A stretch of DNA of 64,000 nucleotides, from the NCBI RefSeq assembly GCF_026210795.1, contig NC_089443.1, positions 806,001-870,000 on the forward strand, in the 5' to 3' direction. This document shows, piece by piece, positions 1 through 12,231 of this stretch (position 1 is the first letter of the stretch; the number at the start of each line of letters is the position of its first letter). The notes below the pieces were generated by a model, which was given only the letters and a program-made list of their open reading frames with translations, did no database searches and was not told the DNA's origin. A program made the position numbers and the translations under genes. This stretch comes from Rhizophagus irregularis (Eukaryota; Glomeromycota; Glomeromycetes; Glomerales; Glomeraceae).

Positions 1-1680
1 GCTATGCCATCATTCACATCATTTAATATACTAATAAACTTTTTATACCTTTTATAAATAACAATAATAGCTAGCAGCCTAGCATAAAGCTTTTAAACTA
101 TAATAGCTTCAAACTATTCGCAATCAATTAAACTCGTCAAATAGGACTTCCTTTGTCAAGATGTTTTTACAAATATTTAAACTAATTAATATGTTGTTTT
201 CAGAATTATTAATAAAGAGTTGTCCACAATACTGCCTAATCCATAATATATTTCATTATCTTTTTAAGGATTATGTGTAAGTTGAGACTGTCGTATTAAA
301 TAATTATGGGAATTTGTGAGTTTTCAATCCGCGACAGATAATCTATAGATATCCGGGTAGCATCACTACGGTAAAGTAAAGATAAAATAGAAATATTGTA
401 CATCTATGGCTATATTAATATTTATTATGGAATCAATTGCTGTAAATAATACTTTTTGCAATGAGGGTGTTTTATATATTGTAGAATTTGGATGACTTAT
501 GATTTAAAAACTAGTAAATATTTCATTTTGTATTATTATTTAATATTCACATACAACATACAGAAAAACTTATCATACGCAGATAACAGAAATTTACAAT
601 GTACAAAAAATATTATTCGAGATTTTTTAAATTTGTGTTATGGAAGCTTTTCACAATAACTCATAAGAGTAAAATTTAGGTATTTTACACAATTTTATAA
701 AAGAAAAAAAATTGATCATCTATTTTGCTATAAGCTTTATGAATTGTTTTCATCACTCTATTATCACAAGTAAATTCCGTATAATTAAAATACAAATAAT
801 CTGAAATATAGTAATGGACTACTGGTTTAATAAAGCAATAAAATTTTGTAACTCTTATTATATCATATTATACAAATTCGGCATAAATTTGTATTTCACT
901 TTTCATAATTTGTTAAGACTTCTTTAGAATATTTATAACCCGGATTTATTTTTTAATGTAACATCTTTTGTGGATGGAAATATCTCTCTGTAACGTATTT
1001 ATTTATTTTGACAGTTTCAGTGATAATAATCTTAATATCTATTGTTATTTTTATATCAATTGTTATTTGCACACTTAAAATACGAATTACATAAATAATA
1101 ACATCTTTTTAGACATTATAAATGCATTCTTACATTTTATTCATTTCTGCATGTAAACATTTTTTTATTAATACTATTTTAAATTGTTTATCAGCCTCAC
1201 AATTAAATATATTTAAATATATTTTGATTCATTTGCCATAATTTTATTCTCAATCATCTATCCTTAAAATCCTGTACTTTTCAACATTAGATATAAATTG
1301 AATAACATTTTTTCATGAATTTATTAGTTGGTAGGCTTTTACAGGTATTTAAATATTTATAGTTGTATTGCAAACAAAAATTTGTACTTTCTTGACATGC
1401 GTATTTTACAAACTTAATACAGTAAATAATCAAGAATAAGCTCTTAATTTTTAATATGTCCTAAAAATTTTGATTGGAAACCAAAGAGTTACTTTGTTTT
1501 TTACTATAATAAATCGTAAATAATATGAGTATCTCTTCAAATTCATTAAAATATACTAAGATGATATATATTTTGAGAAATGTTATTAAACAAATAATAT
1601 GATATTAATACTATAATTAATTTATCATCATAAGTTATTATGTTATATTTAACTTTTAAGTTCAGACTGTAATGAAAGCT
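1..1680. other. AT-rich intergenic stretch, no gene seen
   Basis: Both strands are closed by frequent stops, and I recognise no protein motif, RNA gene or clear terminal inverted repeat. The stretch is dominated by A/T runs. Confidence 0.6.
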
Positions 1681-1689
1681 TATAGATCT

Positions 1690-2540
1690 TCAGATCATCT
1701 AAAATGGATTATTTTGTGCCTTTGCTTCTATTAAACTTTTGCTCATTACTATGGAACAAAATATTGCTTTGATCTTTTGCTTCACATAATAGCATGACAT
1801 CATCAATTGTCATTCCATAATCATGTAATAAATTCTTTAACTTTTCAATACAATTATGTTCTTCATTTATCAAAATCTATGCCAACCTTGAGATAATAAA
1901 GACCAATGTAATCCCCGCCCTTTCTTGTAGCTTCAATTGCATCGTATACAAATATTTTAACTCAATCCATACAACTTCTTGAAAAGTCTGTTCCATTTAA
2001 TTTACACTCTAACTGATTTCTGAATCAACCAATACTTCTTCTTTATTTACATTTAAGTGCACATTGTATTGAAGAAGGAAAAGAAGTTTAGCTATATTCT
2101 ATATATCCATAGAAATATATTTTATGAAATATATAATTCATTGATAATTTATTTATTCTTGCAATTTTATTATTCTCAAGTTTATCAAAACTTGGTTGAA
2201 ATTTATCAGCACATTATGTCATTATATTTTATCGTTCTTTGCTTTTATTTGCTGAGGAGTATATCTGTCAACCAATTTTTATAATCCTTCACCTGAGAGT
2301 CATTCACTAATTTTAGAAGTAGGTGGCTAGCTATAAAGTTAACAATCTATAATAAATGTTTTGTAGTTTATCCTATCCTTTCTTTTTCCAATATTTTTTG
2401 CTTGCAAATTCAACTTCATTTTCTTCAAAAAGCAAGCTTGAAACTATCAGCAGCACATGCTTTTCTGTAACAATCTTTCAAATAACTTATATAGCAACAT
2501 TTTTTTCTCTCAAGGGATGATCAACTAGAAAATGGAAAAT
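1690..2540 (-). pseudogene. Decayed coding remnant, unrecognised
   Basis: On the minus strand several short open pieces have protein-like composition, broken by stops and frame changes. One piece at about 1700-1870 reads around HDYGMTIDDVMLLCEAKD; another at about 2250-2340 reads around LLLKLVNDSQVKDYKNWL. The pieces keep the same orientation, which suggests one former gene. I cannot name a family. The plus-strand open frame at 2057-2284 is hydrophobic and T-rich and is not convincing. Confidence 0.25.
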
Positions 2541-2559
2541 TTTGTCAAATATATATATA

Positions 2560-3045
2560 TATTATGCCAATCACCTGATGGGTTATAAATCAGTCCAATT
2601 AAAAATGTGTTTTTTAACTCACAAGTCAGAATTTTAATCACATGGCTGAGTGCGAGTTTTAATTACGCAAGCTCATAAAATTCTGGAACTTTCCATTATT
2701 TTTTATTTACTAAATTGATTAACAAGAAAAGCTACGTTGTTATGATCCTGTACATTCCATTAAAATATTTTAATGCTGAAATTCAAAAATTCATTTCACG
2801 TGTTATATTATATAAGATATAAAAGTAAAAATATATTTTTTAAATATTAATGTCGCACCTAATGATAAACAAATCCTTTTAGAATTTTCTAATATAATGG
2901 AATCAGTTAACTATAAAAAATAAAAATATAAATTTAACCCAAATTCTGGCCAAACATGTGATTGATTGAAATAATTTTTTAATTCATATAAATACTATTT
3001 ATACAAAGAGGATTAAAAAAACATATCATCATTACTTTATTACTT
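2560..3045. other. Intergenic, nothing recognised
   Basis: AT-rich sequence without a gene. A single AATTCTGGCC motif near 2942 recurs elsewhere in the window (about 15.5 kb and 35.0-35.2 kb) and may be a scrap of an inverted-repeat element. Confidence 0.5.
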
Positions 3046-3049
3046 ATGA

Positions 3050-3900
3050 ACAGTGAAGAATTTTATTTTTTTAAAAATTTTCAAATAATAAATTCTTCTC
3101 TAGAATTGAAATCAGAAGACAAAATAGTATACGTTCTTAAAGAATTTTAAAAAAAAAATCTGATAAAATTTTTTAAAAGATTTTTGGTGTTGCTCATGAA
3201 GGTATAAAATTTTTATTTGGTTATTAAAAATTATTGAATGGATGGAATATAGTAATTTACATGAATACTATAACAAAATATGACAGAATAATTGATAGGT
3301 ATACTGAAAATTAAATTAGTTTTAGATGTTTTGTTATGATGCATATCACCATTGTCAAATATCAGTTGTATCATGTGTGTAAAGTAAGTTAAATTATTAT
3401 TTTTATTTTCACAAATGATATTGAAATTGATTATTTACTATTTGTTATCTATTTTAATTAAAGAAATTTTTTTCTAATGAGTTCCTATTTTTTATAATCT
3501 TTATGTTTTTCTTCTTCATAAACTTCACTTGATAAATACAGCCAATTTTGGTTTAAGCAAAAATTTTTACGATATTACAAGAAATATTACACGAAATCTA
3601 GAATATGACGCCAGAGAAATTAATATCAGACAATGCTGATGATTACAACAAGCAATAATAACGATAATGTAAAAAAAAAAATCCCTTGCGATTCTAAATG
3701 TAAAATTTGCAGTTAATATATTTAATCACTTTTTGTATATTGAACTAATGAATAAGTATATTGAACTAATGAATAACCAATATAAATTCTTTTTTTTAAT
3801 AAAAAAAATATAATTGAAAAAAATTTCATTCTGATCTGACATGATAGTTAGTATTAGAAAACGTGTTAGTGAAAGAATACTCCTCACCATTCTCAGAGAT
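3050..3900 (+). pseudogene. Broken protein kinase (related to third kinase of gene B)
   Basis: The plus strand carries ordered but frame-broken pieces of a kinase domain. The piece at about 3170-3280 matches the hinge region of the third kinase domain of the gene at 18054-25358 (RFFGVAHEG, then WMEYSNLHEYYN). At about 3541-3630 there is NFGLSKNFYDITRNI, the DFG-equivalent region with N for D. At about 3845-3900 there is RKRVSERI, matching RNRVNERY in that gene. Stops and small indels interrupt every piece, so it cannot encode a full kinase. The Asn in the DFG position is shared with the intact paralogue, so that degeneration predates this copy. Confidence 0.6.
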
Positions 3901-3984
3901 GTACTTCTTGCACGACGTGACTTGTTTGTTTACGTAATATAAAAGAAATGGTGGCTTAGATGTCATGTGCGGTGCGGTGCGGTA

Positions 3985-4970
3985 CGGTGAGTCGCCGAGT
4001 CGGTGACCGACATTGTGGAAGGGATATCGATACTTAAAAACAATGACTTTAAGTAATGTCGTTCAGTGTCTTACCCTAATAAACTTCATCACCTTGGTCG
4101 TGTCGCAAAATCGCGCAGATCTGTTGAAATTACTGAAACTCTTAAAAAAACTTATGCTGGTCTTAATATTGCATCATGAACAGTAAGAGAAAATTTCAAA
4201 AGCTTGAATATAAAGTTTGTATTCTTCGTCCAGTTCCTATTCTCACTGAAGCTGCCATGAATCGTCATATTTCTGGGCAAGAGAAAAAGATGGGATAATA
4301 TTATATTTTCTGATGAAACAACATTTCAGTGTTTCATAATACACTCGCGGTCGCTATAAAAGTAGGCCAATTTGTGGCCAATTTGTGCAACAGTAAACAT
4401 TCTTTTATAGTTTATGTGTGAGGAAAATATGAATGGCGGGCCTTTTTGTGTAATTTTAACACAAATTATTCGAACAACTAATCATGTCCCTATAAAAAAA
4501 TTTATCCGTTATTTCTGTAAAAACTCCGTAAAAATGAGCCTTTCACAGATCCATTCACGGAAAATGCAAATAATTCGATAAATTCCGTGATATAAGGTTA
4601 TTAATTCCGGAAATATGAGCCTTTTATGGAAAAAAAAATGGAATATAAAAAACTGACTTTTTTTACAGGTTGTACTTGAAGATGCGTGGATCAATAAGAT
4701 AACAACTCTAAGTACCGAGCTAGGCTTACACTCACACTTTATCTTCTTGAGGAGCAAATTTACGGTAAATAATGAAAGGAATGGTAATGTTATGATAAGT
4801 GAAAAAAATCCATCATTCAAAAGATTTTATGACAACTATATAACAAGGGAATGGGAGGTTATTGATGGAATTTATGTCTTAATTTAGTAAAATCTATACC
4901 GAAACGTATAAAATTAGTGGGTCGCACAATAGATTGTCTTATACCTAATAATCTAATATCACCTCAGTAT
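3985..4970 (+). mobile_element. Tc1/mariner transposase relic
   Basis: Short pieces in the order of a Tc1-type transposase occur on the plus strand. At about 4087-4220 there is LHHLGRVAKSRRS followed by TVRENFKSLNIKF. At about 4290-4330 there is WDNIIFSDETTFQ, the conserved box around the second catalytic Asp of DDE/D Tc1 enzymes. At about 4890-4925 there is NLVKSIPKRIK, the usual C-terminal LV.S.P.RI. motif. Frames change between pieces and stops intervene, so it is inactive. A foreign segment with a TCCCTATAA end appears to start near 4487. Element ends were not located. Confidence 0.6.
4487..4512 (+). repeat. Terminal-repeat-like end of a TCCCTATAA element
   Basis: TCCCTATAAAAAAATTTATC here matches, with few changes, the end at about 53,725-53,745 read on the minus strand (TCCCTATAAAAAAATTGGAT). 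Sequence downstream to about 4670 repeats CCGT/TTCCG motifs also seen in the 52.3-53.7 kb element. The other end was not found, so this is probably a fragment nested in the Tc1 relic. Confidence 0.35.
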
Positions 4971-4974
4971 ATAA

Positions 4975-5946
4975 TAAACTTAGAATTCTCAACAGAATAT
5001 TCCAACGGTTCTGATGTTCTAATGATTATAGATAATGAAAATTAAGTAATAAAAAGCTTTGCAAAAGTATCATCAGGCAGCACTCATCAACAAATATTGA
5101 AAAATAATAGATTTTCTCTTAATTACTTTTAATATATGTATAATCATATTTTTTTTTATTACTTAAAAATATATTATAAAATAAATTGGTGAATTTACTA
5201 AATACTTTCATTTATGTTGTACAATATCTTAAACTCTATTTTATAACATATTACCGAATGAATTAACTCCTTTCACTCTATCTTTTCTTTCTCTTTCTTC
5301 TTGTTGAAGGGTGTTTTCATGACCACTTGAAGAATTTTTATTAATAGCAATTAGTTGCAATTATTTATTTCTATATACCAATAAAAAATATTTGTAAAAG
5401 GAAATCTATATTTTTGGTCTAACAAAACTTTTATGCTAATAATCCAATAAAAGAATCAATGGACATATAATTGCATTAACGTATTTATAAACATCTTAGT
5501 ATACGTATAAAAGTTATTGAAAAAAGTATCATTATTTTCTATTATAATCAAAAACTTGCCATAGAAAAATTAAATTGGACTAATTGATAATAATATAATA
5601 AGATAAGTTTAAAAATACAATAATAAGAACTTGGCTTTCCTAATTATTTATTTTTCTTTTATAGCTTTGAGCATGCTCTTTTCAGTCTTTTGATTTTGTT
5701 GTAGTTATGTGATTTTTTTTTACTACTTCATGACTAATAAACCAAACAAAAACAATAATAATATCAAAGCGGTCATGGTGTTTAACCACAGTACTTTTAA
5801 TGATTTCATTTTTTGTTACAATACAAAATCAATTCCTAGCTTTAAATGATGCTGGTATTTGACAACAAGAAAGCAATTAAACAGAATTTTTATTAGTTGC
5901 AACATTTAGGTAAAATTTATTACCCTGCCACTACTTCTATTAAATC
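4975..5946. other. Intergenic, nothing recognised
   Basis: No coding segment, inverted repeat or RNA gene that I can support. AT-rich with scattered T runs. Confidence 0.5.
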
Positions 5947-6382
5947 AGTAATCCCCTGTCGCACTAAGTGTCACTCATGATCACCTTCATACTAATTTTT
6001 CATGTGATCAATTATATTTATAAATGACCGGGAATCTTCGCATATTAATTTCCTGGTCTCATATAGATAGCCGGGAAATTAGTATTATTTATTTCATGGG
6101 GAGTTGGAAATAATAGGTTTTTTTCCCTTCGGGAAAAAAACCCTATTGTTTTCCTTCCCAGGAAATAAATGGGTAATCCCCTGGAGCGTGTCACTCATTA
6201 AATATTAACTATTTTAACTATCTTAAACTAAAATTAGTAATTTCCCGGCTATCTATATATGAGACCGGGAAATAACTAAACGAAGATTCCCGGTCATTTA
6301 TAAACTCAGCTAATCACTCGCAATTTTTAAAAATTAGTATGAAGGTGATCATGAGTGACACTTAGTGCGACAGGGGATTACT
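5947..6382. mobile_element. Foldback/MITE-like element, copy 1
   Basis: The element starts AGTAATCCCCTGTCGCACTA and ends in its reverse complement. Arms of about 140-165 bp contain matching blocks (GTGTCACTCATGATCACC, ATAAATGACCGGGAATCTTC, TCTCATATAGATAGCCGGGA). The centre holds a second near-palindrome, CCCTTCGGGAAAAAAACCCT, and an internal second copy of the end sequence (GTAATCCCCTGGAGCGTGTC). No transposase is encoded. A truncated second copy in the opposite orientation lies at 12232-12530. The inner GTGTCACTCATTAAAT block is also found left of the recombinase gene at about 10377. Confidence 0.75.
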
Positions 6383-6788
6383 AGAAATATAGTATGACGC
6401 AAAAATAAATAATTAATTTATTGTGTAGACTCATTAGTAAAGATTTTCAAATCTGTCGAATTAAGAAATTCGTTAATTAGTACTGTATGATGTTTAATTT
6501 GTTTAATTGGTTTTTATTTTATTATAAACTCTCAATAAATAGATAAAATACATTTTTAGTTTACTTGAAATCCAAATAATAAAAATACAAGGAAACTTCT
6601 TTGATAATATTTCAATGAGGATTTTAAAGTTATTTTAGTTATTTTCTTAAAAAATGTACACTAAAAGAAAAATCAAATAAAAAAAGAGTATATTGTAAGA
6701 ATTTAAAAATGTTACGCGTAAACGAGTTGGACTTGTACCACGTAAATTTGAATATAAATAATATAAACACAGTCAACTTAATCTAAAT
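6383..6788. other. 3' flank of gene A, no gene
   Basis: AT-rich sequence between the foldback element and the 3' end of gene A. A possible extra 3' exon of gene A would reach 6778. Confidence 0.4.
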
Positions 6789-8942
6789 TCATGTAAACAC
6801 TATTTTCTCTAAAATAAAATTTTTATTCGCGTTAGTATAGCTATAATTAAATAAAAAACAATAAGAATCATAAAATAAATACCCGATATATCCGACATAT
6901 GGATCGAAGAATACACATTTAACATTATCTTTTGATATTGTTATAGTCTTATTTTTGCAAGCCAAACAAGCGCTCTTTTTACATTTAATAATTTTGGTTT
7001 TAATTTTTTTACTTTTTTGTTTTAGAAAAATTGGTCCATAATTAGTTTTTTGCGTAGAATACAAACTAATAAATTTCGGATTTATACAAGATCCAGTAAT
7101 ATTATTGTTGAAATCAATAAATGGCTTATTTAAAAGTGAATAGTCAAAAGGAATTATGTTATAAGCATTAGGAATATGATATTTTGAAATAATAAGGGTA
7201 TAGAAAGTAAATTTAGGTAAATTTACATAGTGATGATTTTTTAAACAATAAGAGAAAGTGCATGCTCCAATTTTGTTCTCTTCTTGAGCGTTGAAAAAAT
7301 GATACCCAATAATAAGGGAATCATTGGAAGAATCCAACTTAGTTAATACAGGACTTCCCAAACAAGCAGGAATATTGATAAACGGATTTTCAAAACTTAA
7401 TAATTCTGCGTTAATCATGGTTTGATTATTTGAATTATTTGGCATACTAAATTCATTTTTCAAAATTTTTAATTGAGCTTTAAAATCTGAATGTATAAAA
7501 TTGAAATCCGTATAATATCCAATCACCATCCATCCAATTTTTAATTTGCATTGATATCTCTTAAATTTTTTCTGAATACAATGAATTATAAGACTTGGGT
7601 TTCCATCTGGCGGACAAAGGACTTGACAAGTAAAAAAATCATTTTTTGATTCTATCGTATCAATAACAGTTGCAAAAATATTACAATCTGCCTCTTTATT
7701 TTGAATAATATTTAGAGTATCTGAAGGTATAACATCCTTAAATTCAAAAATTTTTGGTTTGCCAAATTCATCTAAACAATAACTAAAATCTACAAAGTCT
7801 TGATGATGAATTCTCTTTCCAACAAACTCAATGATTTGTTTACGTAAATCGTTGGATAAAAGTTGGAAAATGCTAGTAGGGTTTTGAAGTTCTATAGAAT
7901 CCCAACTTTTATAATCTTTTAAAGACTTGACCCAAGCTGCTTCATCAAAAATTTCAATGTTGTCAGGCTGGTTTCCCCCAATTAATTTTGTACAGTTAGA
8001 TTTATAATAGGTTGATTTTTCTTTTGAATAATTGAAAGCACTTGCAGCATTGACTCCTAGAACCCCTCCAGCGTTTGCATTTATAGCAATTTCTTTAGAA
8101 TTTCCTGCAAAACATCCAGTTGACGTTATATGTTCATTAAAATATGCTCTGCCACCTAAAATTACTTCAGTTGGAATAAACTGACCATATTTCTCAGTTA
8201 TTTGTTTAAGTTCTTTAACAGGATCTTTGGATTTAATTGCGCCTTCTACTATTTTAACAAATTCTTGAGTCGGTTTTAAATGTTGATCAAATTTTAAAGA
8301 TACTTTGCCATATTCTGTAAAATGATAAGAAGAAATATTTTCAGAATTAACTCCTTCATTTTCCATATTTCCAATTGATATTCCTAATTTTCCCAAACTT
8401 TTTACATTAATATCAGTACTAAAAAATAAGTTTTTTTTCATAAATCGATCATCATTCGACTTAAATTCAACAAACCCTTTCCGACAACCTTTACCACCAA
8501 TTTCAACCAATTCACAATTTTGCATTTCAAATGCTCTATTTTCTGCTTTCTTAATTCCGTTAGAAGTCATAGTACATCCGTAATCTAATTTACATAATCC
8601 ATTCAAACATTTCCAATCAGGTGTTGAACATTGTTTAAAATATAAAATATTCTCATTATGATCAATAATTTCATTTAAACGATAATTTTCCTCTTTTTCA
8701 AGTGCTATTTCAGCAAATCCATAGGTTTTTTTATCATTGTCATTCTTAAAATACTTTCTTGAAAACAATAACGTGTTATCAACAATCCCATCCTCTTTAA
8801 GTTCTTGGCGAATTTTTAATAAATTATCTGTAAGGTTTAAACGGGCTGTCTTGGCATTATGTGTTGATGACGAGTCATTTATAATTTCTACTGTTACAAT
8901 AATATTGACATTATTTGAAAAAAAATTTGTGAAGTTGAACAT
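6789..8942 (-). CDS. MACPF/perforin-like protein (gene A)
   Basis: The 717-residue frame starts at ATG 8942. Residues 1-105 form a small N-terminal region with beta-grasp-like spacing (inferred). Residues 117-140 carry the cluster signature LDYGCTMTSNGIKKA. Residues 252-264 read YGQFIPTEVILGG, which fits the MACPF signature (YG, aromatic, then a GG turn). A Trp-rich PTSIFQLL segment lies about 80 residues further on, also typical of MACPF folds. A Cys cluster (CKKSACLACK) sits near the C-terminus. I see no signal peptide. MACPF proteins insert into membranes as ring pores; activity here is inferred from family only. Its paralogues (genes C and E) have an intron right after a FDP motif; here that donor is changed. 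An alternative donor near 6876 spliced to 6808 would end the protein at 6778. Confidence 0.75.
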   Translation of the reverse strand: MFNFTNFFSNNVNIIVTVEIINDSSSTHNAKTARLNLTDNLLKIRQELKEDGIVDNTLLFSRKYFKNDNDKKTYGFAEIALEKEENYRLNEIIDHNENILYFKQCSTPDWKCLNGLCKLDYGCTMTSNGIKKAENRAFEMQNCELVEIGGKGCRKGFVEFKSNDDRFMKKNLFFSTDINVKSLGKLGISIGNMENEGVNSENISSYHFTEYGKVSLKFDQHLKPTQEFVKIVEGAIKSKDPVKELKQITEKYGQFIPTEVILGGRAYFNEHITSTGCFAGNSKEIAINANAGGVLGVNAASAFNYSKEKSTYYKSNCTKLIGGNQPDNIEIFDEAAWVKSLKDYKSWDSIELQNPTSIFQLLSNDLRKQIIEFVGKRIHHQDFVDFSYCLDEFGKPKIFEFKDVIPSDTLNIIQNKEADCNIFATVIDTIESKNDFFTCQVLCPPDGNPSLIIHCIQKKFKRYQCKLKIGWMVIGYYTDFNFIHSDFKAQLKILKNEFSMPNNSNNQTMINAELLSFENPFINIPACLGSPVLTKLDSSNDSLIIGYHFFNAQEENKIGACTFSYCLKNHHYVNLPKFTFYTLIISKYHIPNAYNIIPFDYSLLNKPFIDFNNNITGSCINPKFISLYSTQKTNYGPIFLKQKSKKIKTKIIKCKKSACLACKNKTITISKDNVKCVFFDPYVGYIGYLFYDSYCFLFNYSYTNANKNFILEKIVFT

Positions 8943-10370
8943 TTTATAAGTTAGCTAAAAAAAAAGGAGTAAAAGTATTTTTCGTCGTACCAAGCCAGCC
9001 AATTAACAGTTTCAGGTCAAATGTTTGTCACACAATTGAAATTCAAATTTGTGAAACGTTGATGATTCTTGTGAAACATGATGTTTATCAAAAATGACGA
9101 ATTAATCGAATTATAGTAAAATTTGAATAGATAGTGCGTGCATTAGGTGCAAGGTGAAGAGTTAATAATCGCTAGGATCGTTCAATTTTAAATGTAGCGG
9201 ACACTTGGTAAAAAATTAACTGAGAACTTGGAAAAAAATAATAAACACGTGGTTTAGCTAAGTGATACGATTTGCTATGTCACGTGTTTCAATTTACCGA
9301 CAAACTGTTTTTTTTTAAAAAAAAAAATGAATACTGTATAATAAATAAAATTCTTTTTTTACTTTAACGTCACTCATTGCATAACTCTATAATAAGTAAA
9401 TTAAAAAATCAAGTTAAAATATGTTATTATATGCTTTTATGCGGGATTCATTCTCTATAGGTCGTACGTCTGTAAGAAAAAACACGTGGATAAAGATCTG
9501 AATGCGTATGTATATTTATTTTAAGCTCTTGGTTTTCCCTTTTTTTGTAGTAGCATGAATATTATTTAGTTCTGAAAAGTAATTCTGCCATGTAATTGAT
9601 ATGATCGGAAAATGCTTTGATTTTGTAAAAAAAAATTACTGTGATGCATATACTTCACAGTCCACAATGTGAGCGAAACTTTATTGTGGAGAATTTTAAT
9701 TTTAATTTTTTTTTTAAAAAAAAAATAACGTGAAAATAATATAAGATATACTAATATACATAGATTTTTTGTAACAAATAAAAATTCAAGAGTGGTAGCT
9801 AACATATCCATTCCCCGTGTATTTGTGATTAAAACATTCTTGCCATTATGAGTTAGAACGCAAATGACATATGCGAGTCAAAATAATTTATTTCTGTAAG
9901 CATGCTCTCCATGATGATCAAGAGAGAAAAAGATACAATTGGTGGCAATGGTTCAAGGAGGAGACAACGATTTCAAAAGTAATTGAATTATGGAACATTC
10001 TTGGACGGATGTTAAGGTGCTATACCACTAATTTATTTAATTTTCAATAAATTTATTATGTGACAAAGTCATAATTACATAGTATAAAATTATTTTTATT
10101 CTTCACTTCCTAATAGACCTTCAACTCTTGATAAAGTGTTAATAATATATAGTTGATGGAGGGTTACTTTTTACGTGATCCTAATTTTACTGCTGCGCCT
10201 TTCACAAATTTTTTTTTATTTTATTCTTTCTACAACGGTAATGAATTCTTAACAAATTCTAACATAAAAATTATCATTTCTTTTATTAAGTTTTTAAGAA
10301 ATATTAGAGATTTTAATACAAATCACAAATTTATGCAGGAGTACTAGGTGATGTTGCTTGTTCGTAGGTG
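8943..10370. other. 5' region of gene A and intergenic DNA
   Basis: No convincing gene. The minus-strand frame at 9566-9811 and plus-strand frame at 10153-10347 are low-complexity and match nothing I recognise. Several CACGTG/ACACGTGG boxes (about 9247, 9280, 9483) lie upstream of gene A and could bind bHLH factors, but this is speculation. Confidence 0.45.
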
Positions 10371-10375
10371 TGTGG

Positions 10376-12231
10376 TTACGTGTCACTCATTAAATTTAAC
10401 ACGTGATTAACTCTTTTAACTATTTTAAACTATTTTAAACTCTTTTTACATTATTTTCTCACACTTCTCTTTCCTCTCACACTTTCCCTTTCCGCGTTTT
10501 CTCTTTTAATGTTCTTAAAATTTCCACATTATTACTTATTTTTAACTATTTTAGACTCTTTTTGCACTATTTTTTCTCACACTTCTCTTTCCTCTCACAC
10601 TTTCCTTCTCGCGTTTTCACTTTCTTTTAATGTTCTTAAAATTTTCCACATTATCCATTTTCATATTAATAAACTTGTTTTCCCTTTCTTATTACCATTT
10701 CTTTTTTGAATAAAAGCAATGGCTACACGATTTGTTTCATCAACTAAAGAGTCAATTTTAGAATTCCAGAATGCATCAAGAAATGTAAATACAGACAAAT
10801 CTAACAAACAATGGATGACCTTATTTATGAAATTTCGTGAAGTTTATGGTTATTCAAATGATATTGTTGAACTGGATAATAAAACACTATCCGACCAGTT
10901 AGAAAAATTTCTAGTTGAAGTAAGAAAATCTAATGGTCAAGAATATAAAGCTTCTTCACTTTATGTCGGATTTTGTGCTATAGCACAAGAGATATCTGAA
11001 ATATTTGAAAATATTAAGGTTATAAACTTATTTGACGCTTCTCAATTTAAGAGTTTACATAGAACTTTAGATGGTCGTATGAAATCAATCGCTGATCAAA
11101 GAAATAATAACCGAAAACAATCAGATCCATTAGAAATTGATGAAATCAAATTTTTACTTAACTCACCTGCCACTACAACAGATACTCCTAAAGGCTTTTT
11201 GAGAAGAGTATGGATTTCGTTGGTTAACCTTATTGTGTTGTTTAAGAGGTGGTGATGCTAAAAAAATGATTGAAAGCTTCTTGGATTATTGAAATGGATG
11301 ACGGTGGAATAAAGCTTGAGTTACCTAAGGAAAAGAATCATGCAGGAGGGATTAAAGATCCATATGCAGTATCTGGTATTAGTTTTATACCACCTGATAC
11401 TTTAGGAAATGTTTATACTCCTGTTGCAGATATTAAAAACTACTTAACTAAACGTCCTAATAATGTTGAGAATGATTATTTCTTTGTATCAATCAATACT
11501 CCCAAAAAAATAGGTTGCGGGGAATGGTACTTAACAACAAAGCTAGGAAAAGGGTCACATGATGCAATAATGCGTAATATATGTATTGATTCGGGGTTGG
11601 ATTTTAAAGATCGTAGCATTACTAATCATTCAATGCGATCTACAGGTATTCATAATCTTGTTGAATCTGGTGTTACTCTTGACGAGCAGATGAACTTTTC
11701 ACGACATAAAACAATTGCAGGTGTATCTGCTTATCAACATCAATCTATCAAGCGTAAACAAGACAATATTTCTCTCCTAATTCCTACCAAAAAGGCAGCA
11801 CTAAAGGATTCAACCAACTATACAAATGAATTAGGTATGTAATAGTAAACATTTGTTAAAACTTTAATTTTGTTATTCAGAACTAACCATTTGTTTTTTT
11901 TTTAGGATTTTCTAAAGCATCTGATTTAGTTGGACAACATGACAAAACTAGCATGGTTGAAAAGGGGAATCAGAAGATGACGATTTAAAATATCAAAAAT
12001 TGAAAATTCCAAGATTTCTGTAGAAAATTCTAGTAATATTAACATTAATATTACTTTTAAATGTGATTAAAATTTTCATTAGAAAATATATATTTGGGTA
12101 ATAGAACAAAATTATTAGGCAAATATTAATCAAATAAAATTTTAAATAAATCATATTATTTAGTACTGAAATAAAAATAAAAGCGCAAATTGTTAAATTA
12201 TTATGACATTTTAAATAATACTTATAAAATT
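10376..12231 (+). mobile_element. Crypton-like element region
   Basis: This is the region around the tyrosine recombinase gene. Its left flank starts GTGTCACTCATTAAAT followed by repeats of TTTTAACTATTTTAAAC, the same block that lies inside the foldback elements at 5947-6382 and 12232-12530. Two tandem near-copies of a pyrimidine-rich block (CTCACACTTCTCTTTCCTCT) lie at about 10459 and 10576 and may be part of its promoter. Outer boundaries and target duplication were not resolved. Confidence 0.45.
10719..11988 (+). pseudogene. Crypton-type tyrosine recombinase (frame-broken)
   Basis: The first 178 residues (ATG 10719) contain an N-terminal core-binding region with EKFLVEVRKSNGQEYKASSL, typical of Crypton-derived (ZMYM/QRICH-like) recombinases. 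Catalytic box I, LRGGD, lies at about 11242-11256 in the second frame. The third frame (11270-11834) holds DDGGIKLELPKEKNHAGG, then box II HSMRSTG, then SRHKTIAGVSAYQ, where Tyr follows His by nine residues as in active tyrosine recombinases. The final exon looks real: donor after 11834, acceptor before 11906, stop at 11988. So Arg, HxxR, His and Tyr are all present, but two frame changes near 11200-11270 (one beside an A run) break the reading frame. It may be inactive, or there may be sequencing errors in homopolymers. Confidence 0.7.

Noticed and set aside
4509..4820. Minus-strand open frame of 103 codons
   Set aside because: It overlaps the Tc1 relic and the TCCCTATAA fragment; composition is that of antisense AT-rich DNA.
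8737..8949. Plus-strand frame opposite the start of gene A
   Set aside because: Shadow of the gene A N-terminus.
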